Positions 33,111 through 42,211 of a DNA stretch of 64,000 nucleotides are shown piece after piece. Source of the DNA: Sphingobacterium chuzhouense (lineage in GTDB: Bacteria > Bacteroidota > Bacteroidia > Sphingobacteriales > Sphingobacteriaceae). A program made the position numbers and the translations under genes. Position 1 is the stretch's first letter; every line of letters starts with the position of its first letter. Below the pieces are notes generated by a model that was not told the origin of the DNA, did no database searches, and saw nothing but the letters and a program-made list of their open reading frames with translations. The DNA is taken from assembly GCF_014692525.1 (NCBI RefSeq), contig NZ_JACNYL010000001.1, forward strand, positions 62,001 to 126,000. Direction: 5' to 3'.

Positions 33111-34958
33111 TTAGGGTTCTTTGCTAAAAATTTTCTTGATCTTCTCCATATCGAATTTGGTGGAACGATCGTAATTATAGATACCGTTCTGTTCCTGTTC
33201 TACGTCGGTCAACTGTGTATAACAATATCCCCAAATCTGTTCTGATAGTGACAGAAGTTGGTCTACCTGTCCTTCTAAACGTTGGTAAAACTCATCCAGC
33301 GTTCTGGGTGCGTCTCCATAGCCCCACGTCTGTGTTTTGGAATCCAACTGTTGCAGCTTCTCGTCACTAACCCATTTAATTCCACCAAACTCATCCACGA
33401 AATACGGCTTTTGTCCATCGTAGACAGGAAATATATAATTATTGCTGTTTTTGATCTCGTTGAAGCCGATATTCCTATGACCGGGATGTGCCTCATTCGG
33501 TGTTTGGAAATACTTACCATCGCTATAAAAGATATCTCGAAGTTTTTCGGGGTCCTGCTCATAATGATGTACCGTCCAAATGTCCGTGAGGATGTGCGCC
33601 CCTCCGCTTACACCATTCACCGGACGCGTCGGGTCTAGCAATTTGGTAAGCTGGTAAATGTCTCCTGCCAAACGGGGATAGTTCGTCTTATCAGGCCACC
33701 ATTGTTCATTGAACGGTGTCCATATGACCAGCGAGGGGTGGTTTCGATCTCTCTCTACACATTCTATCCATTCAGAGATAAAATTACGGGCCGCCTCTAT
33801 ATTATTCGCGTCCATTCCCCAGCTAGCACTTTCACCCCATGTCAGGTAACCTAATTTATCGGCCCAATAATAATACCGCTCTTCAAAAACTTTCTGGTGC
33901 AGTCTAGCTCCGTTGAACCCGGCCTCTTTGCCCAACATAATATCCCGTTTAAGAGCTTCATCCGACGGTGATGTCCAGATACCGTCGGGGTAGAAACCCT
34001 GGTCCAGAACTAATCGTTGATAATAAGCTTGGTTATTCAGATATATCCTGTTCCCTTCGACATGTATTTTACGCATCCCGAAATAAGAGCTTATTTTATC
34101 TATTTCCTGTCCATCTAACGAAGTAACCAATAATTCGAGATCATATAAAAATGGACTCTCGGGAGACCATAGTTTTGGGTCTTTTATAGGGATCACGATA
34201 ACGCTTGAATTATTGGCAGCAACCGTTCTGGTTGCGACCGTCTTCCCATTATCCCTAACATGTACAGTTAACCTGTGCGTACTTTGGTGATAATAAGTGG
34301 GCTGGATAGTAACCTGTTGCTGATCTATATCTGTCATCACATGGAGGCTTTTTAGTGCATACTCGTCGACACCTTCCATCCATACAGTCTGCCATATTCC
34401 TGTGGTTCTTGTGTAATTACAATTATGCGATGCCCATTGGAGAGATTGCTTTCCGGCCGTCTGTAACCCCGAACGAAGATCACTGGAAGCAACGACGACC
34501 AAATTGTGCATCTTTCCAGTCTTCACAAAACGAGTAATATCATAACTGAAGCTGGAGCTGCCCCCATGATGCCTACCAACAAATTTTCCGTCTATATAGA
34601 CCTCCGACTCATAATAAACAGCTCCAAAGTGCAAAATTACGGATTTATCCGACCATGAAACAGGAACGGATATCGATCGATGATACCAAATACGGGGGAT
34701 AAAATCTTTGTGTTGCACACCCGACAGCATACTCTCGGGAGCAAACGGAACGGTGATAAGGCTATCAAAACCGGTTGTATTTATATTGCCCCTTTCAAAA
34801 CCTGATCTAACAGGGTCTAACTGGTATGTCCATGTCCCATTTAGGTTTATCCAATCATTACGCTCAAATTGAGGGCGGGGATATTCAGGTTTTGGGACAC
34901 CGGCATACGCTAAGGATATGAATGAAGCGAATACCAATATATAATTTACAAACTTCAT
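33111..34958 (-). CDS. Glycoside hydrolase family 2 enzyme
   Basis: 615 residues from the ATG at 34958, chosen because a signal peptide (MKFVNYILVFASFISLAYAG) begins there. The upstream 29 codons are rich in basic residues and unlikely. N-terminal sugar-binding jelly roll (NDWINLNGTWTYQLDP), immunoglobulin-like middle, and C-terminal TIM barrel. The acid/base Glu is in TPFNEQWW and the nucleophile Glu in FVDEFGG. GH2 covers beta-galactosidases, beta-glucuronidases and beta-mannosidases. The short length fits the exported Bacteroidota type, with no specificity assignable. Next to GH43 and BNR genes. Confidence 0.9.
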   Translation of the reverse strand: MKFVNYILVFASFISLAYAGVPKPEYPRPQFERNDWINLNGTWTYQLDPVRSGFERGNINTTGFDSLITVPFAPESMLSGVQHKDFIPRIWYHRSISVPVSWSDKSVILHFGAVYYESEVYIDGKFVGRHHGGSSSFSYDITRFVKTGKMHNLVVVASSDLRSGLQTAGKQSLQWASHNCNYTRTTGIWQTVWMEGVDEYALKSLHVMTDIDQQQVTIQPTYYHQSTHRLTVHVRDNGKTVATRTVAANNSSVIVIPIKDPKLWSPESPFLYDLELLVTSLDGQEIDKISSYFGMRKIHVEGNRIYLNNQAYYQRLVLDQGFYPDGIWTSPSDEALKRDIMLGKEAGFNGARLHQKVFEERYYYWADKLGYLTWGESASWGMDANNIEAARNFISEWIECVERDRNHPSLVIWTPFNEQWWPDKTNYPRLAGDIYQLTKLLDPTRPVNGVSGGAHILTDIWTVHHYEQDPEKLRDIFYSDGKYFQTPNEAHPGHRNIGFNEIKNSNNYIFPVYDGQKPYFVDEFGGIKWVSDEKLQQLDSKTQTWGYGDAPRTLDEFYQRLEGQVDQLLSLSEQIWGYCYTQLTDVEQEQNGIYNYDRSTKFDMEKIKKIFSKEP

Positions 34959-34986
34959 ATGAGAGTATGTTTTTAAAATAATCCGT

Positions 34987-36108
34987 TCATTTCGTCTTAA
35001 ACACCGGTGCCGGCCTTTCATTGACACTGGGTGAATTCCCTTCAATCACGGGCCAGCCATCCGTCCAGGTTATCCTGTCAAGCATCAGTACCCTCCGGGT
35101 AGCTCCGCTGGAGACTTTTTCCTTTTCTTTATCTATTGCATGGTATATAAACCAGTCGGTACCCTCATCATCGGCGATCAAGCGTGCATTGTGGCCGGGA
35201 CCGGCATACACCTCGTTGCCCTGTAGAAATAACGTCCCATTTCCACGATCCCGGATATCCTTTCCGTTTTTGTCCAGATAGGGTCCTGTGAGTGTCGTAG
35301 ACCGGGCGATCCTGACATGGTATGTACTGGCTGCTCCGTCACAGCAGTGCCCCCTTGATCCAAAGAAATAGTAATATCCATCCCGTTTATGCAGCACGAC
35401 CGCTTCGAAATCTCCTGCGGCGATTTTAAACTTTTTGCTCAGATCAGGAACCGATCTACCGTCTGACGACAGTTCTATTCCGTACGTCCCCTGATTAGAT
35501 GCGTTACTATAGCTCCCCCAAAACAGATATTTTTTCTCTCCTTCTTCCCAATACAGCGGATCGATGGAATTGGGCACACCAACCTCACTGGTAAAAAACA
35601 GTTTGCCCTGATCCGCAAACGGTACAGACGGACTGGGGGAGGTGGCCAAGCCTATTGCGGGATTGGCGTCTGCCCACGCAGAATAGGAATAATAAAGGTA
35701 GTACATACCATTGACCCTGGTGAGGTCCCCTGCCCAAAGAGAACTTTCCTTTTCCCTTTCTTTTTTCCATGTCGGCTTGGATATAAAGGCATCGCCCACG
35801 ATCGTCCAGTTCACCAGATCCGTTGACTTCAGTACCGGCATCAGCCGGTGGCCTTTGCCGTCACCCCAATCGTCTGACGTACCAATGGCGTAAAAAATGC
35901 CGGTACTAGGATCCCGTGTAACCGTCGGATCAGCTAATATTGGCTCAAAAACCGGATTCGTATAATTGCCCGAAACCTCTTCCTTTGGTTTCTCTTCCGG
36001 CTCGGGCGGCTTTTCCTCCTTGTTATCCAGACTGGTGCCTTTTCCACATCCTATAAAGCAGACCGTTATGGCAAACAATATGCCATATTTCAAATGTCTA
36101 TTTCTCAT
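34987..36108 (-). CDS. Glycoside hydrolase family 43-like lipoprotein
   Basis: 373 residues. Lipobox at FIGCGK (Cys about 21), then a Glu/Pro-rich linker and a five-bladed propeller. The three acidic residues expected in GH43 are visible: Asp in ILADPTVTRD (base), Asp in NSIDPLYWEE (pKa modulator) and Glu in AGDFEAVVLH (acid). Arabinan/xylan side-chain enzymes are typical. Located 28 bases upstream of the GH2 gene on the same strand. Surface or periplasmic. Confidence 0.88.
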   Translation of the reverse strand: MRNRHLKYGILFAITVCFIGCGKGTSLDNKEEKPPEPEEKPKEEVSGNYTNPVFEPILADPTVTRDPSTGIFYAIGTSDDWGDGKGHRLMPVLKSTDLVNWTIVGDAFISKPTWKKEREKESSLWAGDLTRVNGMYYLYYSYSAWADANPAIGLATSPSPSVPFADQGKLFFTSEVGVPNSIDPLYWEEGEKKYLFWGSYSNASNQGTYGIELSSDGRSVPDLSKKFKIAAGDFEAVVLHKRDGYYYFFGSRGHCCDGAASTYHVRIARSTTLTGPYLDKNGKDIRDRGNGTLFLQGNEVYAGPGHNARLIADDEGTDWFIYHAIDKEKEKVSSGATRRVLMLDRITWTDGWPVIEGNSPSVNERPAPVFKTK

Positions 36109-36147
36109 GGTATTTATTCAAATTAGTATAACACTTCTGGAATAGGT

Positions 36148-37317
36148 TTACTTACCTTTTTGAGGTTCCACTTCCAAAATACTACCTGCAATGTACCGTG
36201 GGCCATCGTCTTGATTATAATAATAAACGACCAAAACCCTGTTCTTGTCCAATTGTACAGACCAAGGATAACCGATATCCCAACTGCCACCGTCCTCCCG
36301 GATTACAAATTCCTCAGCCGTCGCAAAATCGGTACATTCCGCATTTAAAATCCGGGCACGAATGCCGAAGGGTTGGTGTCTGTATCCATAAACTACGAAA
36401 ACTCTATCGTCTGGTAATCGGATCGCTTGTAAAGGATGTCCTTTAAATCCCATGCTTTCCCACGTAAAGGTTTTTCCACCATCTGTTGAACGTGCTATAC
36501 AGGCCTGATCATCATACCTAGCCGTGCGCATAAATGCCACAATATCCCCTTTTGGCGTTTCATAAACCGATGTTTCGTTGAACGAGATCTTGTCATCTTT
36601 CGCCACCACACCCGAATATGTCCAAGTTAATCCCTTATCATGGGAGATCAATAAGTAGTTGGATGTTTTGCCCGGGCGATCATGCGCAGCCACGACCCAC
36701 AAGACACGGCCATCTTTTGTTTCGTACAACGCTCCGCGATTATAGGCCGACATAGGCTGTCCGAAGGGGTCATAATGTATCTCATCTGGTACGTTGGGTG
36801 GATAATAAGGCCCTTGCCAGCTCTTTCCTTTATCTGTTGACCGCAAGAGATATCCACCGAGAAACGTAAAACCACCTGATTTAAAAAAGGGCTTTTCCGG
36901 ATTTTCTATACGTTTATCAACGGTTGTCCAGCCATAGCTGGCCGAGAGCAATGTACCGTCTTTCAGTTGTATCAGGCAGGGATCCTGCGATCCACCAAAT
37001 GCATGCGCATAGAGTAATTCCGGAGATATAGACCACTGCTCGCCATCTTTGGATTTCAACGTAACGAGATAGCTATTATGATCTACATGCGAAATCTTCT
37101 CTGTACCGAATATACGCCGATTGGGGGCCTGCCGGAACGCGACAAGGAATTCGCCATCTTTCTTTTTTATCACAGAAGGAAAAGCATTATAAAACAACGT
37201 ATCTTGATAAACAATGATATCCTTAACTTTCTTTATGGTACTAGATTGTGCAAAACCTAATTGCGAAGAAAGCAACATGGCCAGGGCTAATCCGACTATT
37301 CTATTTCTTTTCGTCAT
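36148..37317 (-). CDS. Secreted BNR-repeat (sialidase-superfamily) protein
   Basis: 389 residues from the ATG at 37317 (MTKRNRIVG, start of the signal peptide ending in LGFAQ). A six-bladed propeller with Asp-box motifs SKDGEQW, STDKGKSW, SHDKGLTW and STDGGKTF. An Arg-rich loop VAFRQAPNRRIF near the N-terminus might bind a carboxylate as the sialidase arginine triad does. No sialic-acid catabolic gene is found nearby, so true sialidase activity is doubtful. A hydrolase for another acidic sugar is possible. It follows SusD 2 by 27 bases. Confidence 0.8.
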   Translation of the reverse strand: MTKRNRIVGLALAMLLSSQLGFAQSSTIKKVKDIIVYQDTLFYNAFPSVIKKKDGEFLVAFRQAPNRRIFGTEKISHVDHNSYLVTLKSKDGEQWSISPELLYAHAFGGSQDPCLIQLKDGTLLSASYGWTTVDKRIENPEKPFFKSGGFTFLGGYLLRSTDKGKSWQGPYYPPNVPDEIHYDPFGQPMSAYNRGALYETKDGRVLWVVAAHDRPGKTSNYLLISHDKGLTWTYSGVVAKDDKISFNETSVYETPKGDIVAFMRTARYDDQACIARSTDGGKTFTWESMGFKGHPLQAIRLPDDRVFVVYGYRHQPFGIRARILNAECTDFATAEEFVIREDGGSWDIGYPWSVQLDKNRVLVVYYYNQDDGPRYIAGSILEVEPQKGK

Positions 37318-37344
37318 GTTCAATATTATAATATTCAATAGATA

Positions 37345-38802
37345 TTAATACCCATTAGTTTGTTCAACCAACGGTTCCAAACTTAATACTTGTTCCGAGA
37401 TCGGGAAATATTCCAAGTGTTTCTGGTTAGCCTTTCCCTCTAAAGTAGGCACTAATTCAAATGCTTTATTGAAGCGAACCAAATCCCACCAGCGTTTACC
37501 CTCAAACATCAATTCCAATAACCGTTCTTGCAGTATAGCTTGATCGTTCTGTACTGTATTGCCATTCACAAATCTATTGGCTTCATAAGCAGTTCCGTAG
37601 GCTCTTTGTCTCACGAGATTTATTTCTGTGGAAGGGTCTTGACCTAATCCATTTTTTGCCTCTGCTTTCATCAACAGTACATCCGCATAACGGTAGATAA
37701 CAAAATCACTCGTGAAATAACGCACGCCAGAAATTAATGTTCCCCTGCCTTTTAAGATTAAGGTCGGATAGAATCCAGGCGCTGGCATATCCAATACCGA
37801 AGCTGCTTTTCTTAAATCTCCATCTTTGAATTGATTCTTAACCAAATCTGTTACGGTCCAAACCATACCACCTGAAGTTTGGCCAATAATCTCATTGGTC
37901 GTTGGATCTATCTCATTTGGCAACCGGGAAGAATATAGATTTGCAAAGTAATTATTCCCAACTTCAAATTCCTTATTCCCAATAGCCATAATCACTTCTT
38001 TGTTGTTCTTATTTCCATATTTGAATAGATCAGCATAATTAGGCAGTAAAGAAACATCTGCTTTAGCTACTTCATCACAAGCTGTAAGCGCTGTTTGAAA
38101 GTCCGCATTCCCACCATTTAATCGCTTAGCTGTCCATAAGTATACATCAGCCTTCAATGCCTGGACAGCAGCCTTAGACCAATAGTTTCTACTTTTGATA
38201 AAACCATAACTGGAAAACAGGGAATTCGCTTTTTCCAAATCATCTTTGATAAGCGTGAAAACTTGTTCTTGAGACGATCTTGCCTTTTGGATTACTTCCG
38301 GTTCTGCACCTTCTACCGGTTCGGTGCGGACGGGGACTTCTCCCCAAGTTTTTGCGAGTACAAAGTAAAGGAATGCGCGCGAAACATAGGCTTGTGCTAA
38401 AATATTATTTTTGTTCGCTTCGTTTGCAAACGAAATATTCGGAACGTACTTTAAAACTAAATTTGCATCATTAATAGCCGAGTAAACGGTTTGCCAGGAA
38501 GGACCGGCAGACACACTGTTCAATGTATTCAGATAATAACGATCGTAATCCAGGGTACCACTTACTTTCCCCCATTCCATCACCTCACTGCGCGCCTCTC
38601 CCCAGATGAACAAATTTAAACTTGCTAAACTACGTTGTTTGACATATAAGCTTGTTAACCCACCTCTTGCATCATCTTCCGTTTTCCAGAAGGATTCATT
38701 GGTGATTACACTAGTAGGATCTAATTCTAAAGATGTATCACAGCCTGTTTGAAAAGAAAGTACAGCTGCTAAAAGGCCTAATTTTATGATTGATTTTTTC
38801 AT
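37345..38802 (-). CDS. SusD/RagB-like lipoprotein, pair 2
   Basis: 485 residues. Lipobox in SFQTGC (Cys about 21). TPR-rich SusD fold with signature segments AYVSRAFLYFVLAKTWGEVPV, SKAAVQALKADVYLW and the C-terminal ERLLELMFEGKRWWDLVRF. It covers the paired SusC barrel and binds oligosaccharides. It lies 26 bases after SusC 2, the usual arrangement. Confidence 0.95.
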   Translation of the reverse strand: MKKSIIKLGLLAAVLSFQTGCDTSLELDPTSVITNESFWKTEDDARGGLTSLYVKQRSLASLNLFIWGEARSEVMEWGKVSGTLDYDRYYLNTLNSVSAGPSWQTVYSAINDANLVLKYVPNISFANEANKNNILAQAYVSRAFLYFVLAKTWGEVPVRTEPVEGAEPEVIQKARSSQEQVFTLIKDDLEKANSLFSSYGFIKSRNYWSKAAVQALKADVYLWTAKRLNGGNADFQTALTACDEVAKADVSLLPNYADLFKYGNKNNKEVIMAIGNKEFEVGNNYFANLYSSRLPNEIDPTTNEIIGQTSGGMVWTVTDLVKNQFKDGDLRKAASVLDMPAPGFYPTLILKGRGTLISGVRYFTSDFVIYRYADVLLMKAEAKNGLGQDPSTEINLVRQRAYGTAYEANRFVNGNTVQNDQAILQERLLELMFEGKRWWDLVRFNKAFELVPTLEGKANQKHLEYFPISEQVLSLEPLVEQTNGY

Positions 38803-38828
38803 AATCCTATTTGATTTACGTGTACTAA

Positions 38829-41800
38829 TTAAAATGCTGCTTTCAGTCCAACGGAGAAATTACGAGGGATAGGATAACGACCTTGATCAGTACCTCCATC
38901 CTCGGGATTCATACCCGTATATTTTGTGAAATAATAGAGATTGCTACCCGTCACATTCACACGCACATTTTTTAGTTTAATACGTTCGGTCCACGCGGAA
39001 GGCACTTGATATGCTATGGTCACTTCACGTAGGGTCAGGAAATCCCCTTTCTCGTAGAATTCAGAGTTGGTTGAAGATAAATGATAAGCACTACCTCTCC
39101 AGTAACTATAATTCGCTGTTCCAGGTATATATTGTGGGCGTTCAGCAATATCTCCATCTTGCTTCCATCCCCTCTCAATCATTTCCTGAGGAATATTTAA
39201 GTTTGGAGCCCACAGGCCACTTAGGAAGATTTTCGCATAGTTATAGATCGTATGTCCTTTCGTGTAATCCATACGTGCATAAAAAGAGAAACCTTTATAG
39301 TTTACAGAAGTAGAAAAACCACCTGTTACTGTTGGATAAGGATTTCCTAGGTATGTTAAATCACGTGTATCTAGGGTATCATTACGATCTAAATCTGCGT
39401 AATTTACATCTCCTCCATATTTGGTTTTATCCGCAAAAGGCATTGTTAGATCCACAGGCGCGTTAGCAGCTTCGGCATCGGTTCTATAGATACCATCTTG
39501 TTGCCAACCGTAGAAGTCCCCTATACGGCCTCCCTCTTGCAATCCACCCATCCAAGCATAACCATTAGATGCTTCATTCCAAACATACACACCACCCACA
39601 CGATTGTTCAATGTTCCATTGTCAGGTAGTTTCAAGATTTTGGTTTTGGTCGTTGAGATATTAAAACCAACATTCCAGCCTAATGCTGAGGTTCTTGGTA
39701 AGATATCTGCATTCAACTCCAATTCAATACCCTTGTTTTGAAGGCTCCCCAAATTGGTTGAAATGCTAGAGAATCCAGTCGACGGAGGTAAAGTCAAGTT
39801 TGTGATTAGATCATCTGTTCTTCTATTGTAGTAATCGAATAAGATGTTGAACCGATTATCCATAAAACCTAAATCTAGCCCGAAATCTAACGTTTTGGAT
39901 TCTTCCCATTTCAAATTAGGGTTGGCCAAAACGGTATTCTGTACAGCAGATTCGTCCAGATATCGACTCCCGACAGCATAAGAGCCCTGCGCATGGAAAT
40001 CTGACAATCCCGAAATATTACCATTCACACCATAACTAGCTCTTAATTTTAAAGTGGATAAGTAAGGTTGTGCATTCACAAAGAAATCTTCCTTATGCAT
40101 ATTCCATCCTACGGAAACTCCAGGGAAAAAACCCCAACGGTAGTTGGCACCTAGGTTAGATGCCCCATCATATCTTGCCGTTAAGGAAAGCAAATACTTT
40201 TGCGCATAATTATAGTTTAAGCGAGAGAAATACCCTACCATAGCAAATATGGTTTCATTTCCATTTACGGAAACAGGTGTAGAAGATGCGTTCAAAGTAG
40301 GGATCAAATCCGTTGCTGCTCCTTGTCCGGATGCATTAAAGCCATATATATATCTTTGGAAGTAAGAGAAACCTCCCATGGCCTCGAAAGCATGGTTCCC
40401 ATAACTTTTCGTATAATTAGCAATTAGATCCGCTTGGGTCTGCATGTTTTTATTGTAGGCAGAGGATGCCGGTCGGGTTGTATTGATATTACCAACTCCA
40501 TTCAAGTAAGCATGGGTAAAGACATAATTATCACCCGTTACTTTGTACAGGGAAACCTGGGGTGAAACTGTTAATCCTTCAATTGGCTTCCAATCTGCAG
40601 AAAGTGCTAATGTTAAATTCTCCGTAGCCGCTTTATTATCTCTTTTATTCAAATAATAAACCGGATTACCCGTGTTCCTAGCTTGTCCTGGAGCTAACGT
40701 GCCATCTTCAAAAGTGTACTTGGCGGTTGGCGCTAAATTAGCTGCTCTAAAGAACAACTCCGAATCGCTATAAACAACATTATTGGTCGAATAACTGTAC
40801 ATCATCTTGCCATTCACCGTCAATTTATCGTTAACCTTTAAGTCCGAATTCAGGTTCGCTGAAATACGGTCGTAGAAAGTTGTAATGGCGATACCATCGC
40901 TCTTCATGTAACCAATGCTCGCATTTACGGTAGCACGATCTGTACCGCCAGATACCGCCAGGTGATGATCATGGGATAAACTATTTTGAAATAAGACATC
41001 CTGCCAATTGGTTTCTTGGAAGATAATCGTTTTACTGGGATCGGTCGGATCCGCCATCGATTGCCATCCCTCATTCAATTTATGTTTATTCGCATCCGTT
41101 AAATATTGTGTTGTAAAACCGGTATTATTGGTCAAGTCATTACCTGTACCAAAACCACTTGGTTGTGTTAACAGATTGATGGAACCCGGCACTTTACGCT
41201 CCGCTACCTGCGCACCGACTCGAGAGTAATAGATATAATCTCTAGCAGAAGCCACATCATACAATTTGCCTACCTTCGAAGATGATAAATTATAAGAATA
41301 TTCAATTTGAGTACGGTTAGCATTGCCAGATTTGGTTGTGATGATGACAACCCCGTTTGACCCTCTTGCTCCGTAAATGGACGTGGAGGCTGCATCTTTC
41401 AATACTTGCATGGAAGCAATATCATCAGCGTTGATATCGTTCATGTTGGAACGGATAACACCATCGATGATATATAAAGGACTAGCGCCGTTCGGATTGT
41501 TAATGGATGTACCACCGCGAATAATTACCCGTGGCGCAGCACCCGGTTGCCCTGAGGTGCTTTGAACCCGAACCCCCGATACCGTTCCTTGTAAAGCTGA
41601 TGCCGGATTGGCAAAAGAAACATTCTCCAACACCTTTTCATCCATTTTGGAAATAGCTGTTGTTAAAGTTTCTCTGGATTGCGTACCATAACCTACGACC
41701 AATACTTCCTCAATATTAGTGTCGTCATTTTGAAGGGAGATAGCTGCAAGTGTAGCACTAGATGCAGGCACTTCGATGGCTTTCTTTCCTATAGCGCTAA

Positions 41801-42026
41801 TGACCAAAATACTTTGGCTCGAGTTTACCGCTAAGCTAAAGGTTCCATCCTCTCCTGTTAACGTTCCGTTTTGTGTTCCCTTTTCTGTAACAGTCACACT
41901 TGATACAGGTTTTTTATCCTGATCTACTACCTTCCCTGTAACGATCGTTTGTGCATACGCTAAGAAACTGGAACAAACAAAAAATAACAGTAATGCTATC
42001 CGATTTAGGTAAATACTGGAACTCAT
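38829..42026 (-). CDS. SusC/RagA TonB-linked outer-membrane transporter, pair 2
   Basis: 1065 residues from the ATG at 42026 (MSSSIYLNRIALLLFFVC signal, with AAAGAGG 7 bases upstream). The frame is open up to 42149, but a promoter box at 42122-42129 rules out the far start. Met at 42083 remains possible. Carboxypeptidase-like domain (VTGKVVDQDKKP), TonB-box/plug with PLYIIDGV and SIYGARGSNGVVIITTK, then a barrel ending in FSVGLKAAF. It imports oligosaccharides with the SusD 2 lid. It seems to head its own transcript. Confidence 0.93.
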   Translation of the reverse strand: MSSSIYLNRIALLLFFVCSSFLAYAQTIVTGKVVDQDKKPVSSVTVTEKGTQNGTLTGEDGTFSLAVNSSQSILVISAIGKKAIEVPASSATLAAISLQNDDTNIEEVLVVGYGTQSRETLTTAISKMDEKVLENVSFANPASALQGTVSGVRVQSTSGQPGAAPRVIIRGGTSINNPNGASPLYIIDGVIRSNMNDINADDIASMQVLKDAASTSIYGARGSNGVVIITTKSGNANRTQIEYSYNLSSSKVGKLYDVASARDYIYYSRVGAQVAERKVPGSINLLTQPSGFGTGNDLTNNTGFTTQYLTDANKHKLNEGWQSMADPTDPSKTIIFQETNWQDVLFQNSLSHDHHLAVSGGTDRATVNASIGYMKSDGIAITTFYDRISANLNSDLKVNDKLTVNGKMMYSYSTNNVVYSDSELFFRAANLAPTAKYTFEDGTLAPGQARNTGNPVYYLNKRDNKAATENLTLALSADWKPIEGLTVSPQVSLYKVTGDNYVFTHAYLNGVGNINTTRPASSAYNKNMQTQADLIANYTKSYGNHAFEAMGGFSYFQRYIYGFNASGQGAATDLIPTLNASSTPVSVNGNETIFAMVGYFSRLNYNYAQKYLLSLTARYDGASNLGANYRWGFFPGVSVGWNMHKEDFFVNAQPYLSTLKLRASYGVNGNISGLSDFHAQGSYAVGSRYLDESAVQNTVLANPNLKWEESKTLDFGLDLGFMDNRFNILFDYYNRRTDDLITNLTLPPSTGFSSISTNLGSLQNKGIELELNADILPRTSALGWNVGFNISTTKTKILKLPDNGTLNNRVGGVYVWNEASNGYAWMGGLQEGGRIGDFYGWQQDGIYRTDAEAANAPVDLTMPFADKTKYGGDVNYADLDRNDTLDTRDLTYLGNPYPTVTGGFSTSVNYKGFSFYARMDYTKGHTIYNYAKIFLSGLWAPNLNIPQEMIERGWKQDGDIAERPQYIPGTANYSYWRGSAYHLSSTNSEFYEKGDFLTLREVTIAYQVPSAWTERIKLKNVRVNVTGSNLYYFTKYTGMNPEDGGTDQGRYPIPRNFSVGLKAAF

Positions 42027-42121
42027 GGTATCCTCTTTATCGGATGATGATTTGCTTAAATTCAATTGTATATTTTTAACCATAATTGTAAGGGAGCTGA
42101 TTATAAGTATTATTACATTAC

Positions 42122-42129
42122 CAAATTTA
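42122..42129 (-). promoter_or_regulatory. -7 box TAAATTTG of SusC 2
   Basis: Perfect TAnnTTTG on the minus strand, transcription start near 42115, about 90 bases upstream of the chosen ATG. It shows that the second SusCD block has its own promoter and decides against the 42149 start. Confidence 0.5.
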
Positions 42130-42211
42130 GACGTAAACTGCTCCCCCACCTACTACTTTTATGTAAATTACCGATACAATATTTCAGTTAAAAAAACTCG
42201 ACATCGTATTT

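Noticed and set aside
42027..42149. Long N-terminus of SusC 2 starting at 42149
   Set aside because: It places a promoter box inside the gene and adds a non-signal sequence. ATG 42026 has a ribosome site and signal peptide.
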